A DNA stretch of 64,000 bases from Candidatus Amulumruptor caecigallinarius (lineage in GTDB: Bacteria > Bacteroidota > Bacteroidia > Bacteroidales > Muribaculaceae): NCBI GenBank assembly GCA_023665605.1, contig JAMPDP010000001.1, positions 767,676-831,675 on the forward strand, in the 5' to 3' direction. Positions 1 to 9,570 of the stretch are shown one piece after another. Each line of letters begins with the position of its first letter. Within the stretch, counting starts at the first letter, position 1. The translations under genes were made by a program, and so were the position numbers. The notes under the pieces are model-generated. The model saw only the letters and a program-made list of their open reading frames with translations. It made no database searches and had not been told where the DNA came from.

Positions 1-152
1 AGAATCCGGCTCACGTCACCGTCACCAAGCCGGAGCTTGACGCGCGTCTCCGCAAGGGTGATTTCGACGTGCTCCTCAACGTCGGCGCCGGCGATGTCTC
101 AGATATGCTCCCTCCCATTGCCGGCTATATCCTCTCACATCCGCGCCGCTGA
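1..152 (+). CDS. murC: UDP-N-acetylmuramate--L-alanine ligase, C-terminal end (partial)
   Basis: The window opens inside a reading frame (codons from base 3) that ends in TGA at 150-152. The visible 49 residues contain FDVLLNVGAGDVSDMLPPI, which matches the end of the C-terminal domain of MurC, where a 'GAGD' turn precedes the last helix. MurC adds L-alanine to UDP-MurNAc in the cytoplasm during peptidoglycan precursor synthesis. The call rests on this short tail and on the murC-ftsQ-ftsA-ftsZ order that is usual in Bacteroidota. The catalytic part lies outside the window. Confidence 0.75.
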   Translation, partial: NPAHVTVTKPELDARLRKGDFDVLLNVGAGDVSDMLPPIAGYILSHPRR

Positions 153-176
153 CCTCTCCCCATCACCAGTCGCTCT

Positions 177-1121
177 ATGAAGAAGCTCCGCTTACCCAGC
201 ATCGCATGGTCACGCGTCACCCCCGTGCTGCTCACCATCCTGCTCACGGCGTATCTTGTGGTGGCCCTGCGTCTGACAGCTGCCATGGCTGCCGCTGACC
301 CATGCACGGGTGTGGACATAGTGGTGCGCGACACCTCGGCGCACCCCTTCGTCACCCCCCGCGAGCTCAACCGCGACCTGGGCAACATCACTGTCACCGC
401 CCTCCACCGGCCCCTCTCGCAGATTGACACTTACGCCATTGAGAGCCATCTGCGCGCCATTGATAAGGTGGAGACCGCCTCTGTGGTGAAGCGCACTGAC
501 GGCCGATTGCTCATCGACGTGACACCCATGCGTCCGGTGGCACGCATATTCGACGGCGAACGCTCTTACTACATTAACAAGGATGGCAAGCGCATCACAG
601 CCAATGCCCGTTACCACGTGGACGTCCCCGTGATTGTGGGCCGCTTTGACTTGCTGAATATGCCACCCGACAGCCTCCTGCCCCTGATGGACTTCATACA
701 GAGTGACCCCACTTGGAGCGCGCTGGTTAGTACCGTCAAGGTCGACTCTCCACGCGACGTGCTGCTTGTGCCGGTGATTCGCGGCCATGTGGTGAATCTC
801 GGCGACACCCGCTCGCTCCCTGACAAGTTTGAGCGGCTGCGCAAGTTCTACACCCGTGTGATGCCCCACACCGGTTGGAGCCGTTATGACACCATATCCC
901 TCAAGTGGCGCGGGCAGGTGGTGGCCACTCGCACTCACAAGGGGCTTGGCGGCATCCCCGACATCAAGGAGGATATCGACGAAGCCGATGATGCCACCAC
1001 CATGCTCCCCACTGACGATGCCCTCGCCAAGAAGGAAGCAGCCAAGAAGGCCGCCGAAGCCAAGAAAGCAGCAGCCAAGGAAGCTGCTGAAGCGAACTCC
1101 CAACCCGTCCCCTCAAACTAA
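177..1121 (+). CDS. ftsQ: Cell division protein FtsQ
   Basis: 314 residues. A short cytoplasmic N-terminus is followed by one membrane helix (about residues 14-36) and a POTRA-like domain starting near residue 42, then the beta domain. This is the layout of FtsQ/DivIB, the bitopic septal protein that links FtsB/FtsL to the divisome in the periplasm. The start is the ATG 24 bases after murC. The last ~35 residues are an Ala/Lys-rich, probably helical tail, which is not part of the core fold. Overall sequence similarity is low, as usual for FtsQ, so the call leans on layout and on its place between murC and ftsA. Confidence 0.85.
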   Translation: MKKLRLPSIAWSRVTPVLLTILLTAYLVVALRLTAAMAAADPCTGVDIVVRDTSAHPFVTPRELNRDLGNITVTALHRPLSQIDTYAIESHLRAIDKVETASVVKRTDGRLLIDVTPMRPVARIFDGERSYYINKDGKRITANARYHVDVPVIVGRFDLLNMPPDSLLPLMDFIQSDPTWSALVSTVKVDSPRDVLLVPVIRGHVVNLGDTRSLPDKFERLRKFYTRVMPHTGWSRYDTISLKWRGQVVATRTHKGLGGIPDIKEDIDEADDATTMLPTDDALAKKEAAKKAAEAKKAAAKEAAEANSQPVPSN

Positions 1122-1159
1122 TACTCAACCACTCCACACATTCCCCCCTTTCATAAGCC

Positions 1160-2533
1160 ATGGAACCGAAATATGTCATAGCCCTCGAAATCGGCAGCTC
1201 CAAGATCAGGGGCGCCGCAGGCACCGTCAGCGACGACGGCATACTCACCGTGGTGGCTCTCGATGAGGAGCCGCTGATCGACTGCGTGCGCTACGGCTGC
1301 ATCCGCAATGTCGAGGAGGCCGCCAACCGCATCGGCCGCATTGTCCGCAAGCTCGAAAACAGGCTGCGTCCGCGACGCGTGCGCCACGTATATGTGTCGC
1401 TCGGCGGCATGACATTCTGTTCGGTTCCCGGCGACATATCGCGCCGCCTCCCCGAGGAGGAGGAGGTCACCGAAGGGCTGCTCGCAGACCTTCGCTCACA
1501 GGCCTTCGAGCTCCCCACCGGCGGACGCGAAGTGATTGATGTGGTGGAGGGGCGCTTCTTCATTGACCGCAACCAGACGCCTCAGCCCGTGGGCTCCTTC
1601 GGTCAGGACATCAAGGCGGAGTACAACCTGATAACCTGCCGCAACAAGGGGCGACAGATGATACAGCGCGTCATCAACGACCGGCTGCGCCTGGGCATCG
1701 CCGGCTACGTGGTACGCCAGCTCGCCGAGGCCGAACTCGTGCTCACCTCCGACGAGAAGAAGCTCGGATGCGTCCTCGTGGACTTCGGTGCGGAGACCAC
1801 AGCCGTGTCCATATACAAGAACGGCTACCTCAACTATTTCGCCACTCTCCCCCTGGGCTCGCGCAACATCACCCTCGACATCAGTCAGGCTCTCAACATC
1901 CTGGAGGAGCGTGCCGAGGAGTACAAGAAGATGGGCGGAAACGCTTCCACCGACCGACAGCCTCAGCGCTTCACTTCCGACGGCGTCAGCTACGATGACA
2001 TCAACAACTACGTCTCGGCACGTTCGGGCGAGATTATCGCCAACATCAACGAGCAGATCAAGTATGCCGACCTCTCTCCCGCCAAGCTCCCCGCGGGCAT
2101 AGTGGTGGTGGGTGGTGGCACCCGCCTGGCCGGCTTCTGCGAGCGTCTTAGTCAGGAAACCAAGATGACGGTGCGCGTGGGCACACCCACCCCCTACATC
2201 CGTCTGCTCGAAGGACGCATCCAGGGTGCCGAGGCTGTGGATGTCATCAGCGTGCTTTATGCCGCCGCACGCGCCGGAGCCAAGGAGTGCATGGAACTCC
2301 CCGCACCGGAGCCCACCGCTGCCACAGAGGCTGAGGCCACCGCTGCCCACTCCACTGCAACATCCGCTGAGGTCCACACTTCCCCGTTGCAACAGCCGGA
2401 ACCCGAACCCGAGCCGGAGCCCGAACCCGAGAAAAAACCCAAGCGCTCCCGCGGATTTAGCATACTGCGCAGAGGCCGCGAATTCCTCTCCAGCTTCATC
2501 TCCGATGACCCCGACGACACGTTTGATGACTGA
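1160..2533 (+). CDS. ftsA: Cell division protein FtsA
   Basis: 457 residues with the actin-like ATPase fold: an N-terminal phosphate-1 loop (ALEIGSSKIRGAAG), a second phosphate loop (VLVDFGAETTAVSIYKNG, about residue 200) and an adenosine motif (VVVGGGTRLAG, about residue 315). FtsA anchors FtsZ filaments to the inner membrane. The C-terminus fits that role: a low-complexity Glu-Pro linker (about residues 405-425) leads to a basic amphipathic segment (SILRRGREFLSSFI) that is probably the membrane-targeting helix. It follows ftsQ after 38 bases and precedes ftsZ by 105 bases. Confidence 0.95.
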   Translation: MEPKYVIALEIGSSKIRGAAGTVSDDGILTVVALDEEPLIDCVRYGCIRNVEEAANRIGRIVRKLENRLRPRRVRHVYVSLGGMTFCSVPGDISRRLPEEEEVTEGLLADLRSQAFELPTGGREVIDVVEGRFFIDRNQTPQPVGSFGQDIKAEYNLITCRNKGRQMIQRVINDRLRLGIAGYVVRQLAEAELVLTSDEKKLGCVLVDFGAETTAVSIYKNGYLNYFATLPLGSRNITLDISQALNILEERAEEYKKMGGNASTDRQPQRFTSDGVSYDDINNYVSARSGEIIANINEQIKYADLSPAKLPAGIVVVGGGTRLAGFCERLSQETKMTVRVGTPTPYIRLLEGRIQGAEAVDVISVLYAAARAGAKECMELPAPEPTAATEAEATAAHSTATSAEVHTSPLQQPEPEPEPEPEPEKKPKRSRGFSILRRGREFLSSFISDDPDDTFDD

Positions 2534-2638
2534 CATCCACGCGGCTCCCTCACCCCTCATCACCGCGTAACCTATCCGATTACTATACACGTTCAATAAT
2601 CTACTTCTACACTTTTCTCCACAAGCTCTAAAGATAAT

Positions 2639-4135
2639 ATGGACAGAAACCAACTGCAGCAGCTCGCCGACGGCGTTAACCTCCGCATAGATCCCGTTGA
2701 GGCCACGCTGCCCCCCATCATCAAGGTGATTGGCGTGGGCGGTGGAGGCAACAATGCCATCAACCATATGTACAACCTCGGCATCAACGATGTCACTTTC
2801 GTGGTAATCAACACTGACCGCCAGGCTCTGCTCAACTCTCCGGTTCCATGCAAGGTGGAGATTGGCGACGGACTCGGCGCCGGAGCTGACCCCGTGAAGG
2901 GGCGCAACTTCGCCGAGGAGGATGCCGACAAGATTTCTGCCATCTTTGATGATGACACCAAGATGGTGTTCATCACCGCCGGCATGGGTGGTGGCACCGG
3001 CACCGGCGCCGGCCCCGTGGTGGCTCGTCTGGCCAAGGAGCGAGGACTGCTCACCGTCGGCATCGTCACCATCCCCTTCCTCTTCGAGGGTAAAAAGAAG
3101 ATTCTCAAGGCCCTGGACGGGGCCGACGAGATGGCAAAGTACGTGGATGCCCTCCTCATCATCAACAACGAGCGCATCACCGAGATTTATGCCGACCTGG
3201 ACTTCATGAACGCTTTCTCCAAGGCTGACGAGACTCTCTCCACCGCCGCGCAGTCCATCTCGGAGATTATCACCGTCAACGGCTACATCAACCTTGACTT
3301 CAACGACGTCAACACCACCCTGCGCAATGGTGGCACTGCCGTGATTTCCACCGGCTACGGCGAGGGCGAGAAGCGCGTCTCCAAGGCCATCGAGGATGCC
3401 CTCGAGTCGCCGCTGCTGCGCAACCGCGACATCCTCAGCTCCAAGCACCTGCTGTTCAACATCTACTTCTCGCGCGAGGCTGATGAGCCGTTCAAGATGG
3501 CTGAGGCTGCCGAGATTACTGACTTCATCAGCTCCATAGACAAGGAGGTGGATGTGATCTGGGGGGTGGCTAACGATGACACTCTCGGCAACAAGGTGAA
3601 GATGACCATCCTCGCCTCCGGATTCCAGACGGACTATCGACAGGACAACAACGCCCCGCGGGCCAACACCACCAAGCCGGCGGAGCAACCCCGCGAGCAG
3701 GCTCCCTTCGTGCGCCAAAGTGCCGAGCGCGCTACAGCCCCGGCCTTTGACCCCGCCAACCCACGCCAGCGTGTGGTGGATTTCAGCCAGCCGGACTCCA
3801 TACCCGCGCCCGCTCCACGCCTTGACCCCATCAAGCCGGCGCAGCAGTCATCCGGCGCCCTCTCTGCCGCTGACGAGAAGCGCATCGAGGGTGAGTACGG
3901 CGCCGGCCGCATGGAGAGCATCAAGAGCAACATTGACCGCTCACGCTACGTCATCCTCTCCCCATCGCAGATGGAGGACATGGAGCTGATCGACCGACTC
4001 GAACACGCACCGGCCTACAACCGTGACCGCCACGTCAGCGACGAAATCAAGCAGATGGGACAGTCTGCCGCCGACAGCCGCGATGACTTCTCCGGCAATT
4101 TCGATGACCGCTCCGGCAACCAAATACAGTTCTGA
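2639..4135 (+). CDS. ftsZ: Cell division GTPase FtsZ
   Basis: 498 residues. The tubulin signature MGGGTGTGAGPVVA is present near residues 117-130, the N-terminal GVGGGGNNAI loop near 33-42, and the synergy-loop region with NDVNTT downstream. The GTPase core ends near residue 335. It is followed by a long Pro/Ala/Arg-rich linker and a C-terminal section containing the PAY peptide (EHAPAYNRD), the usual Bacteroidota FtsZ tail that binds FtsA. The long linker explains a length above the ~380-residue E. coli form. FtsZ forms the cytokinetic ring. The next gene starts 2 bases after its stop. Confidence 0.99.
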   Translation: MDRNQLQQLADGVNLRIDPVEATLPPIIKVIGVGGGGNNAINHMYNLGINDVTFVVINTDRQALLNSPVPCKVEIGDGLGAGADPVKGRNFAEEDADKISAIFDDDTKMVFITAGMGGGTGTGAGPVVARLAKERGLLTVGIVTIPFLFEGKKKILKALDGADEMAKYVDALLIINNERITEIYADLDFMNAFSKADETLSTAAQSISEIITVNGYINLDFNDVNTTLRNGGTAVISTGYGEGEKRVSKAIEDALESPLLRNRDILSSKHLLFNIYFSREADEPFKMAEAAEITDFISSIDKEVDVIWGVANDDTLGNKVKMTILASGFQTDYRQDNNAPRANTTKPAEQPREQAPFVRQSAERATAPAFDPANPRQRVVDFSQPDSIPAPAPRLDPIKPAQQSSGALSAADEKRIEGEYGAGRMESIKSNIDRSRYVILSPSQMEDMELIDRLEHAPAYNRDRHVSDEIKQMGQSAADSRDDFSGNFDDRSGNQIQF

Positions 4136-4137
4136 CA

Positions 4138-6747
4138 ATGACCCTCAACCTGCGCAACTCTCGCCTTGTCGCCTTCATAGGCTGCATCCTGGTGATGGCA
4201 GCCATAGCTTTCGCCTACTTCTACCCCGACGCCCCCAAGGGTAACATCCTGATGCAGCATGACACCCAGCAGGGCATAGCCATCGGACAGGAGGCAAAGG
4301 CTTTTGCCGAACAAACCGGCGAGGCTACCCGGTGGACCAACTCTCTGTTCTCCGGCATGCCCACCTTCCAGATTGCACCCAGTTACCCCTCGTCGAAGCT
4401 CTACGAGTGGGTCAACACGGTAATGGGCCTCGGGCTCCCCTCCCCGGCCAATCTGGTGTTTATGATGATGGCAGGGATGTTTATACTCCTGATGGCCATG
4501 AGGATGCGCTGGTACGTGGCTCTCGCCGGGGCCATAGCCTACGGTTTCTCGAGTTACTTCATCATCATCATCGGGGCCGGACACATCTGGAAATTCGTCA
4601 CTCTGGCCTACATCCCCCCCACATTCGCCGGCATCGTCCTCTGCTATCAGGGCCGCTACCTCGCCGGCGGGGCTCTCGCGGCTCTCTTCGCCATGATGCA
4701 GATTGCCTCTAACCATGTGCAGATGTCATATTACTTCCTGTTCGTGGTGGCGGGCTTCGTAGTGGTCTATCTTGTGCAGGCACTCCGCCCCTCGGGTGAC
4801 TCTGCCAAGGCCGTGGTGCGCGGCAAGCATGCGCTGGCACGCTGGGGCATCGCCACGGGAGTGCTCATCGTGGCCGGAGGCCTCGCCGTGCTTGCCAACC
4901 TCCCCTCGCTCTACAACACCTACGAATACTCCAAGGAGACCATGCGCGGCCGCCACTCGGAGCTCTCGGCTCCCGCAGGCTCTGCGCAGGACGCCAACTC
5001 TTCAGCCGGACTGGACCGCGACTACATCACACAGTACAGCTACGGTCAGATGGAGACATTCTCCCTGCTGATTCCCGACATCAAGGGCGGAGCTTCGGCA
5101 AAGCCCGAGAAGGGCTCCACCAAGATGATGACCCTCGCCAACCTACCTGACGTGCAGCAAATGGTGGCCTCCGGCGACCTCGACAAGATGGAGGCGCAGT
5201 ATCTGGAGTATCTCACGCAATATTTCGGCGAGCCGGAGGGCACTAACGGCCCGGTGTACGTAGGTGCGCTCATCTGTGCATTCTTCCTTCTCGGTATGAT
5301 GATAGTCCGCGGCCCGTGGAAGTGGATGCTCTTGGTGCTCACCATCTTCTCCATTTTCCTGGCTTGGGGACGCAACTTCATGTGGTTCACCAACCTGATG
5401 ATTGACTATATGCCGATGTACGCCAAGTTCCGCACCGTGGAGAGCATCCTTGTCATAGCGGAGTTCACCATGCCTCTGCTCGGTGCCATGGCTCTGCAAA
5501 AGCTGGTCACTGCCGGAGCCGACGACCTCAAGCGCTATGAAGCATCGGTGATATGGAGCTTTGCCGGAACGGCTTTCTTCTGTCTTCTTGCAATCATATT
5601 CCCCGGCATCTACGGTGACGCCATCACCGCCGGCGATATGCAGACTGACACTTACATCTCTCAGGCACTCGCCGCACAGGGCTACTCGGCCCGCGAGGCT
5701 TCTATGTTCTCGCTCCAGAACCCGCACATATATCAGGCCGTGGAGTCGCTGCGTTACGGCATGGTGCGCGCCGATGCCTTCCGCTCACTCATATTCCTGG
5801 TGCTGGGCTTCGTTGTGGTGTGGCTATTCGTAAAGCGCAAACTCTCGGCCGCTGTATGCGGCATAGCCATCGCAGCACTGGTGCTTGTTGACCTCTACAC
5901 CGTCAACAAGCGTTACCTTGACCATGAGAGCTTCATGCCCAAGCCTCTCACCGCCGGGGCTCCCATCCCCATCACCGACGTGGACCGCGCCATCCTCGCC
6001 GATACGGCCATGAACTACCGCGTCATGGACATACCCCGCTTCTATCAGGCTGCCCCCTCTTACTACCACAAGGCCATCGGCGGCTACCATGCAGCCAAGC
6101 TCACCCGCTATCAGGACCTGATAGAGCGGCATCTGGCGAACTTCACCTCCGGCAACCCCTCGGAGGCTGACTGGCAGGTACTTGATATGCTCAACGCCCG
6201 TTATGTCGTTGGCCCCGACGGCACTCCTGCCATCAATGACCGCGCTATGGGCAACGCATGGTTCGTTGACTCGATAGCCTGGGTCAACACTCCCGATGAG
6301 GAGATGGCCGGACTCAGCACTTACGACCTGCGCCGCGTGGCAGTGGTTGACCGCAAGTTTGCACCCTCGCTGCCCGGGCAGGCATCAGCTCCGGTGCTCG
6401 GCGACACCATCTTCGAGACCTCCTACGCCCCTAACCGACTCACCTACCACACATCGTCGGAGCGCGGCGCACTCGCAGTGCTCTCGGAGGTTTACTTCCC
6501 CTGGGGGTGGAAAGCCGAGATTGACGGCAGCCCGGTGGAGATTGCCCGCGCCAACTATGTGCTGCGCGCCATCCCGGTGCCCGCCGGCTCGCACACACTC
6601 ACCCTCACGTTTGACCCGGTGAGCCTGCACACCACCGACACTGTGGCATCGGTGGCTATCGTCATCATCTATGTGGCTCTCCTCTGCGCACTCGCGCTGG
6701 CCATTGCCCGCTACATCGGACGCCGTAAGCTCTCTAACCAACGATGA
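4138..6747 (+). CDS. YfhO-like multi-pass membrane protein
   Basis: 869 residues with about a dozen hydrophobic segments spread over the first ~620 residues and a C-terminal soluble part of ~240 residues ending in another membrane helix. The layout, the opening FAYFYPDAPKG and the late VYFPWGWKAEIDG segment are typical of the YfhO family (Pfam YfhO). In Firmicutes this family is linked to glycosylation of lipoteichoic acid. Its role in Bacteroidales is unknown to me; a glycosyl-transfer or envelope function is inferred. It starts 2 bases after ftsZ and overlaps the next gene by 4 bases, so co-transcription is likely. Confidence 0.85.
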   Translation: MTLNLRNSRLVAFIGCILVMAAIAFAYFYPDAPKGNILMQHDTQQGIAIGQEAKAFAEQTGEATRWTNSLFSGMPTFQIAPSYPSSKLYEWVNTVMGLGLPSPANLVFMMMAGMFILLMAMRMRWYVALAGAIAYGFSSYFIIIIGAGHIWKFVTLAYIPPTFAGIVLCYQGRYLAGGALAALFAMMQIASNHVQMSYYFLFVVAGFVVVYLVQALRPSGDSAKAVVRGKHALARWGIATGVLIVAGGLAVLANLPSLYNTYEYSKETMRGRHSELSAPAGSAQDANSSAGLDRDYITQYSYGQMETFSLLIPDIKGGASAKPEKGSTKMMTLANLPDVQQMVASGDLDKMEAQYLEYLTQYFGEPEGTNGPVYVGALICAFFLLGMMIVRGPWKWMLLVLTIFSIFLAWGRNFMWFTNLMIDYMPMYAKFRTVESILVIAEFTMPLLGAMALQKLVTAGADDLKRYEASVIWSFAGTAFFCLLAIIFPGIYGDAITAGDMQTDTYISQALAAQGYSAREASMFSLQNPHIYQAVESLRYGMVRADAFRSLIFLVLGFVVVWLFVKRKLSAAVCGIAIAALVLVDLYTVNKRYLDHESFMPKPLTAGAPIPITDVDRAILADTAMNYRVMDIPRFYQAAPSYYHKAIGGYHAAKLTRYQDLIERHLANFTSGNPSEADWQVLDMLNARYVVGPDGTPAINDRAMGNAWFVDSIAWVNTPDEEMAGLSTYDLRRVAVVDRKFAPSLPGQASAPVLGDTIFETSYAPNRLTYHTSSERGALAVLSEVYFPWGWKAEIDGSPVEIARANYVLRAIPVPAGSHTLTLTFDPVSLHTTDTVASVAIVIIYVALLCALALAIARYIGRRKLSNQR

Positions 6748-7457
6748 AGTCTGCAAAAATCTACGCCTCATCCCTGCGACGCCTCAAGCGCTCGCGGGGA
6801 TTTGGCGTACACTCCCCCTTTGCATTCCACTTCATCTGCCGCACTCTCGGTGAGCGCGCCCCCTATTATGCTTATCCCGCCATCGCCGCCTCGCGCAGCC
6901 TGTCTCTGCAACTGGCGCACGGCGTCACCCGTCACCCGCGCATCATGTCGGAGAAAAATGCCAAGATGCTCTTCCGCGTGGTGTGCCGTTTCAACCCCTG
7001 GCGCATCTTCCAGATTGGCGGCCACTTCGGGCTATCCACCGCAGCCGTGATGGCTGTCGACTCCCGCAGCAAGCTCTCATGCTTCATGCCCGCCAACCCC
7101 CATGTAGACATCTTCCGCTGTGTCACGGCTCCCCTCGCTGACCGCATAAACTATGTATCCGACGTGGCCGAAGGGCTCCGCGCCTATGCTGAGTCCACGC
7201 CCGGCACGCTCTTCGTTATGGTGTGCGATGCCGTAGCTGACTCCCCGCAGGTCACAGCCTCCCTCTGTCGCCTCATCTCTGAGCGGGAGTGCGTGGTGGC
7301 TGTGCGTAACCTCTCCAAAGGCTCCGCCCTGACAGCCCCTCTTTGGGAGGCTTTGAAGCAGGCCATGCCTTACGGCATGACATTCACCAACGGCAACATC
7401 GGCTTCCTTGTGGCCCTGCGCCACCTCCCTGTGCAGCACTTCACACTATGGTTCTGA
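6744..7457 (+). CDS. SAM-dependent methyltransferase-like protein
   Basis: 237 residues. The opening contains RSRGFGVHSPFAFHFI, which I recognise from Bacteroidota proteins annotated as O-methyltransferase-like. A glycine-containing loop (FQIGGHFGLSTAAVMA, about residues 90-105) sits where motif I of a Rossmann methyltransferase would be, and VMVCDA is a possible motif IV. The acidic residue after motif I that binds the ribose is not clear, so the enzyme may have diverged or lost activity. Its start overlaps the upstream gene by ATGA and its end overlaps xerD by 10 bases. No substrate can be inferred. Confidence 0.55.
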   Translation: MKSAKIYASSLRRLKRSRGFGVHSPFAFHFICRTLGERAPYYAYPAIAASRSLSLQLAHGVTRHPRIMSEKNAKMLFRVVCRFNPWRIFQIGGHFGLSTAAVMAVDSRSKLSCFMPANPHVDIFRCVTAPLADRINYVSDVAEGLRAYAESTPGTLFVMVCDAVADSPQVTASLCRLISERECVVAVRNLSKGSALTAPLWEALKQAMPYGMTFTNGNIGFLVALRHLPVQHFTLWF

Positions 7458-8350
7458 GCGAGTCGTTCACCCGCGCACGCGATATGTTCGAGGCCCATCT
7501 GCTGGTGGAGCGCGGCATGAGCCGTAACACCGGCGAGGCTTACATTGACGATATCAATAAGCTCGGCGGCTATCTCGTGGCAACCGGCATAGCCCTGGAG
7601 GATGTCACCGTCAACGACCTCCGTCAGCTCCTGGCAGAGCTACATGACCTTGGCATCGCCCCACGCTCACAGGCGCGCATCGTCTCGGGGCTCAAAGCCT
7701 TCTTCCGCTTCACCGCCGCCGAAGGCATCACCGCCACCAACCCGTCGCAGCTGCTCGAATCACCCTCTCTTGGCCGTCACCTCCCCGAAGTGCTATCCGT
7801 GGCCGAGATAGATGCCATGATAGCCGCCATCGACCCCACGAGTGCCGAGGCTCAGCGCAATCGGGCCATCATGGAGACACTCTACGGCTGCGGGCTGCGC
7901 GTGAGCGAGCTCACGTCGCTGCGCCTCTCCGACATCTATGCCGACGAGGGCTACGTGATAGTCCGCGGTAAGGGTGACAAGCAGCGGCTCGTGCCCATCT
8001 CCCCGGCAGCCCTGCGCGAGATTATAGCCTATCTCCCAGAGCGCGAACGCCTCAACATCGCACCCTCCGACCGCAACATTCTCTTCCTCAATCGCCGCGG
8101 CCGTGCCATGACCCGCGTCATGGTCTTCTACATCGTCAAGCGGTTGGCTGAACTCGCCGGAGTGCGACGCAACGTCTCCCCTCACACCCTCCGCCACTCC
8201 TTCGCCACACACCTGCTCGAAGGGGGTGCCAACCTCCGGGCCATCCAGCAGATGCTCGGCCACGTGAGCCTCGGCACCACCGAGCTCTACCTCCACATCG
8301 ACCGCTCCCACCTCCGCCGGGAAATCCTCACCCACCACCCCCGACCCTAA
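7448..8350 (+). CDS. xerD: Tyrosine recombinase XerD (XerC/XerD family)
   Basis: 300 residues. The N-terminal SAM-like core-binding domain covers about residues 1-105 and the catalytic domain follows. All six catalytic residues are visible: R151 (GCGLR), K175 (GKGDK), H246 and R249 (HTLRH), H272 (LGHVS) and Y281 (TELYLHID). Length and absence of extra domains fit the housekeeping recombinase that resolves chromosome dimers at dif. I chose the ATG at 7448 because it gives the usual XerD N-terminus; an upstream in-frame ATG would overlap the previous gene by over 100 bases. XerC is the alternative. No dif site was identified. Confidence 0.85.
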   Translation: MVLSESFTRARDMFEAHLLVERGMSRNTGEAYIDDINKLGGYLVATGIALEDVTVNDLRQLLAELHDLGIAPRSQARIVSGLKAFFRFTAAEGITATNPSQLLESPSLGRHLPEVLSVAEIDAMIAAIDPTSAEAQRNRAIMETLYGCGLRVSELTSLRLSDIYADEGYVIVRGKGDKQRLVPISPAALREIIAYLPERERLNIAPSDRNILFLNRRGRAMTRVMVFYIVKRLAELAGVRRNVSPHTLRHSFATHLLEGGANLRAIQQMLGHVSLGTTELYLHIDRSHLRREILTHHPRP

Positions 8351-8379
8351 TCCCAATACACGTCCGGAAATAGATAAAA

Positions 8380-8421
8380 AACGGAGCTGCAACAGGCACA
8401 CCGGCCTTGCGCAGCTCCGTT
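8380..8421 (-). terminator. Hairpin terminator between convergent genes
   Basis: An 11-bp perfect stem (AACGGAGCTGC at 8380-8390 pairing with 8411-8421) encloses a 20-base loop. An A-run at 8376-8381 becomes a T-run on the minus strand, so it should end the lipoprotein transcript. It may also act for xerD, which converges on it. Confidence 0.7.
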
Positions 8422-8483
8422 CACGTTATATTACCGCGTGGTTCGTTCTATAATTCCTTGTTAAGCCGGGACGAAGACAAGTA

Positions 8484-9011
8484 TCAGTTGTTGGCGCCAA
8501 CGGCATCCTTCACCTTATCGGCGGCTCCGCTGATGGCATCCGAGGCCTTATCCTTGGCGGTCGAGGCAGCATCCTTTACCTTGTCAGCACCTGTCTGTGC
8601 AGCGGCTGACACAGCTCCCTTGGCGGCGTCAACGGTCTGTCCGGCCTTCGACACCATGCTGTCCTTGAGCTCACCGGCCTTGGCAGCTACGGAGTCCTTG
8701 GCTTCCTTGATGGCAGTTGCGGCACTGTCGGCCTCAGTCACCAGATTGCTCACCAGCGAGGGATCCTTGGCGGTAACGGCAGGTATCACCTCATCCAGAT
8801 AAGCCTTGGCCTCTGAGTCCTTGCCCTCGGCAATCATCTTCTCGGCATACTCGCGGGCCTGCTGTACATACACCTTCAGGCTGTCAGGGTCGGTGCAGTT
8901 CTCAATCTTGGTCTTGAGGTCTGCGCCCTTGTCCTCGGCACGCTTGGTGCCGCTGCATGAATAGGTCGTGGCCGCAATGGCGATTGCCACGACTAAAAGG
9001 AGTTTTTTCAT
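8484..9011 (-). CDS. Small lipoprotein with LEA/apolipoprotein-like helical repeats
   Basis: 175 residues. The N-terminus is a lipoprotein signal: MKKLL, a hydrophobic stretch, then a lipobox-like TYSC with Cys19 as the probable lipidated residue. The mature part is almost all Ala, Lys, Asp and Glu. From about residue 105 on it shows imperfect 11-residue-like repeats such as KVKDAASTAKDKASDAI. Such amphipathic repeats occur in LEA-like and YtxH-like proteins and suggest a long helix lying on a membrane or cell-wall surface. A stress role is inference only. It is monocistronic, with a terminator at 8380-8421. Confidence 0.75.
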   Translation of the reverse strand: MKKLLLVVAIAIAATTYSCSGTKRAEDKGADLKTKIENCTDPDSLKVYVQQAREYAEKMIAEGKDSEAKAYLDEVIPAVTAKDPSLVSNLVTEADSAATAIKEAKDSVAAKAGELKDSMVSKAGQTVDAAKGAVSAAAQTGADKVKDAASTAKDKASDAISGAADKVKDAVGANN

Positions 9012-9120
9012 TGTAGTCGGTTAAATAATGTCAATCACCTATAATAATGGTTCAGCTCCGTAAAAGTTCACTCACCACCTGTTAAATAACGCGCCCCATG
9101 GAATGGCGGTTTGCACCCAA

Positions 9121-9418
9121 TAGTGGCAAGTTGAGACAACGCCCTCGGAGCGCCGGAGGCGCGTGGTTGTCAGAAACCCCAGGTGGAGCGTTAGCGGAAC
9201 CTGGGGTAGAGGTGGCAGCAGGTGCAGGAGCTTCGTAGAAGCGTCTTGTGGGAAAGACAAAACCAGGCTCTCTTACACCAAACGCTTCTACGAAGCTCCT
9301 TCATCTTGCGTCATAGAACCCCAGGCCACGCTACGGCCCAATGGGCCTCCGCTCACCTGGGGTTTCTGACAACCACGCGCCTCCGGCGCTCCGAGGGCGT
9401 TGTCTCAACTTGCCACTA
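9121..9418. repeat. Large inverted repeat with nested hairpins (REP-like)
   Basis: The outer arms 9121-9185 and 9354-9418 are perfect inverted copies of 65 bp. An inner pair of 19 bp (9226-9244 and 9282-9300; AGGAGCTTCGTAGAAGCGT) is also perfect. Each outer arm contains the mini-hairpin GCGCCGGAGGCGC and one half of a CCCCAGGT...ACCTGGGG stem. That stem resembles the CCCCGG...CCGGGG core of the other interspersed repeats in this window. No protein is encoded. Confidence 0.85.
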
Positions 9419-9570
9419 ATGTTTTGCAACCGCCGTACATGGAAGATGGGGTTATCCCCCATAAGAGACCCGAAGGTAGCCGCGTCAGCGGCTCACCCGC
9501 AATACTTATCCCATTTCACCCCATTTCTATCCATTTTGGCGTATTCCCAAACTCCGTTTTCACAAATTAC

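Noticed and set aside
1496..3718. A 740-codon minus-strand open frame opposite ftsA/ftsZ
   Set aside because: It is the antisense of two certain genes in GC-rich DNA, is low in complexity and has no recognisable domain.
7448..8350. Phage or transposon integrase
   Set aside because: The protein has the compact housekeeping Xer form, lies in the division gene run and has no mobile-element neighbours.
9222..9419. Short open frames within the large inverted repeat
   Set aside because: They mirror the repeat symmetry, lack start signals and resemble no protein.
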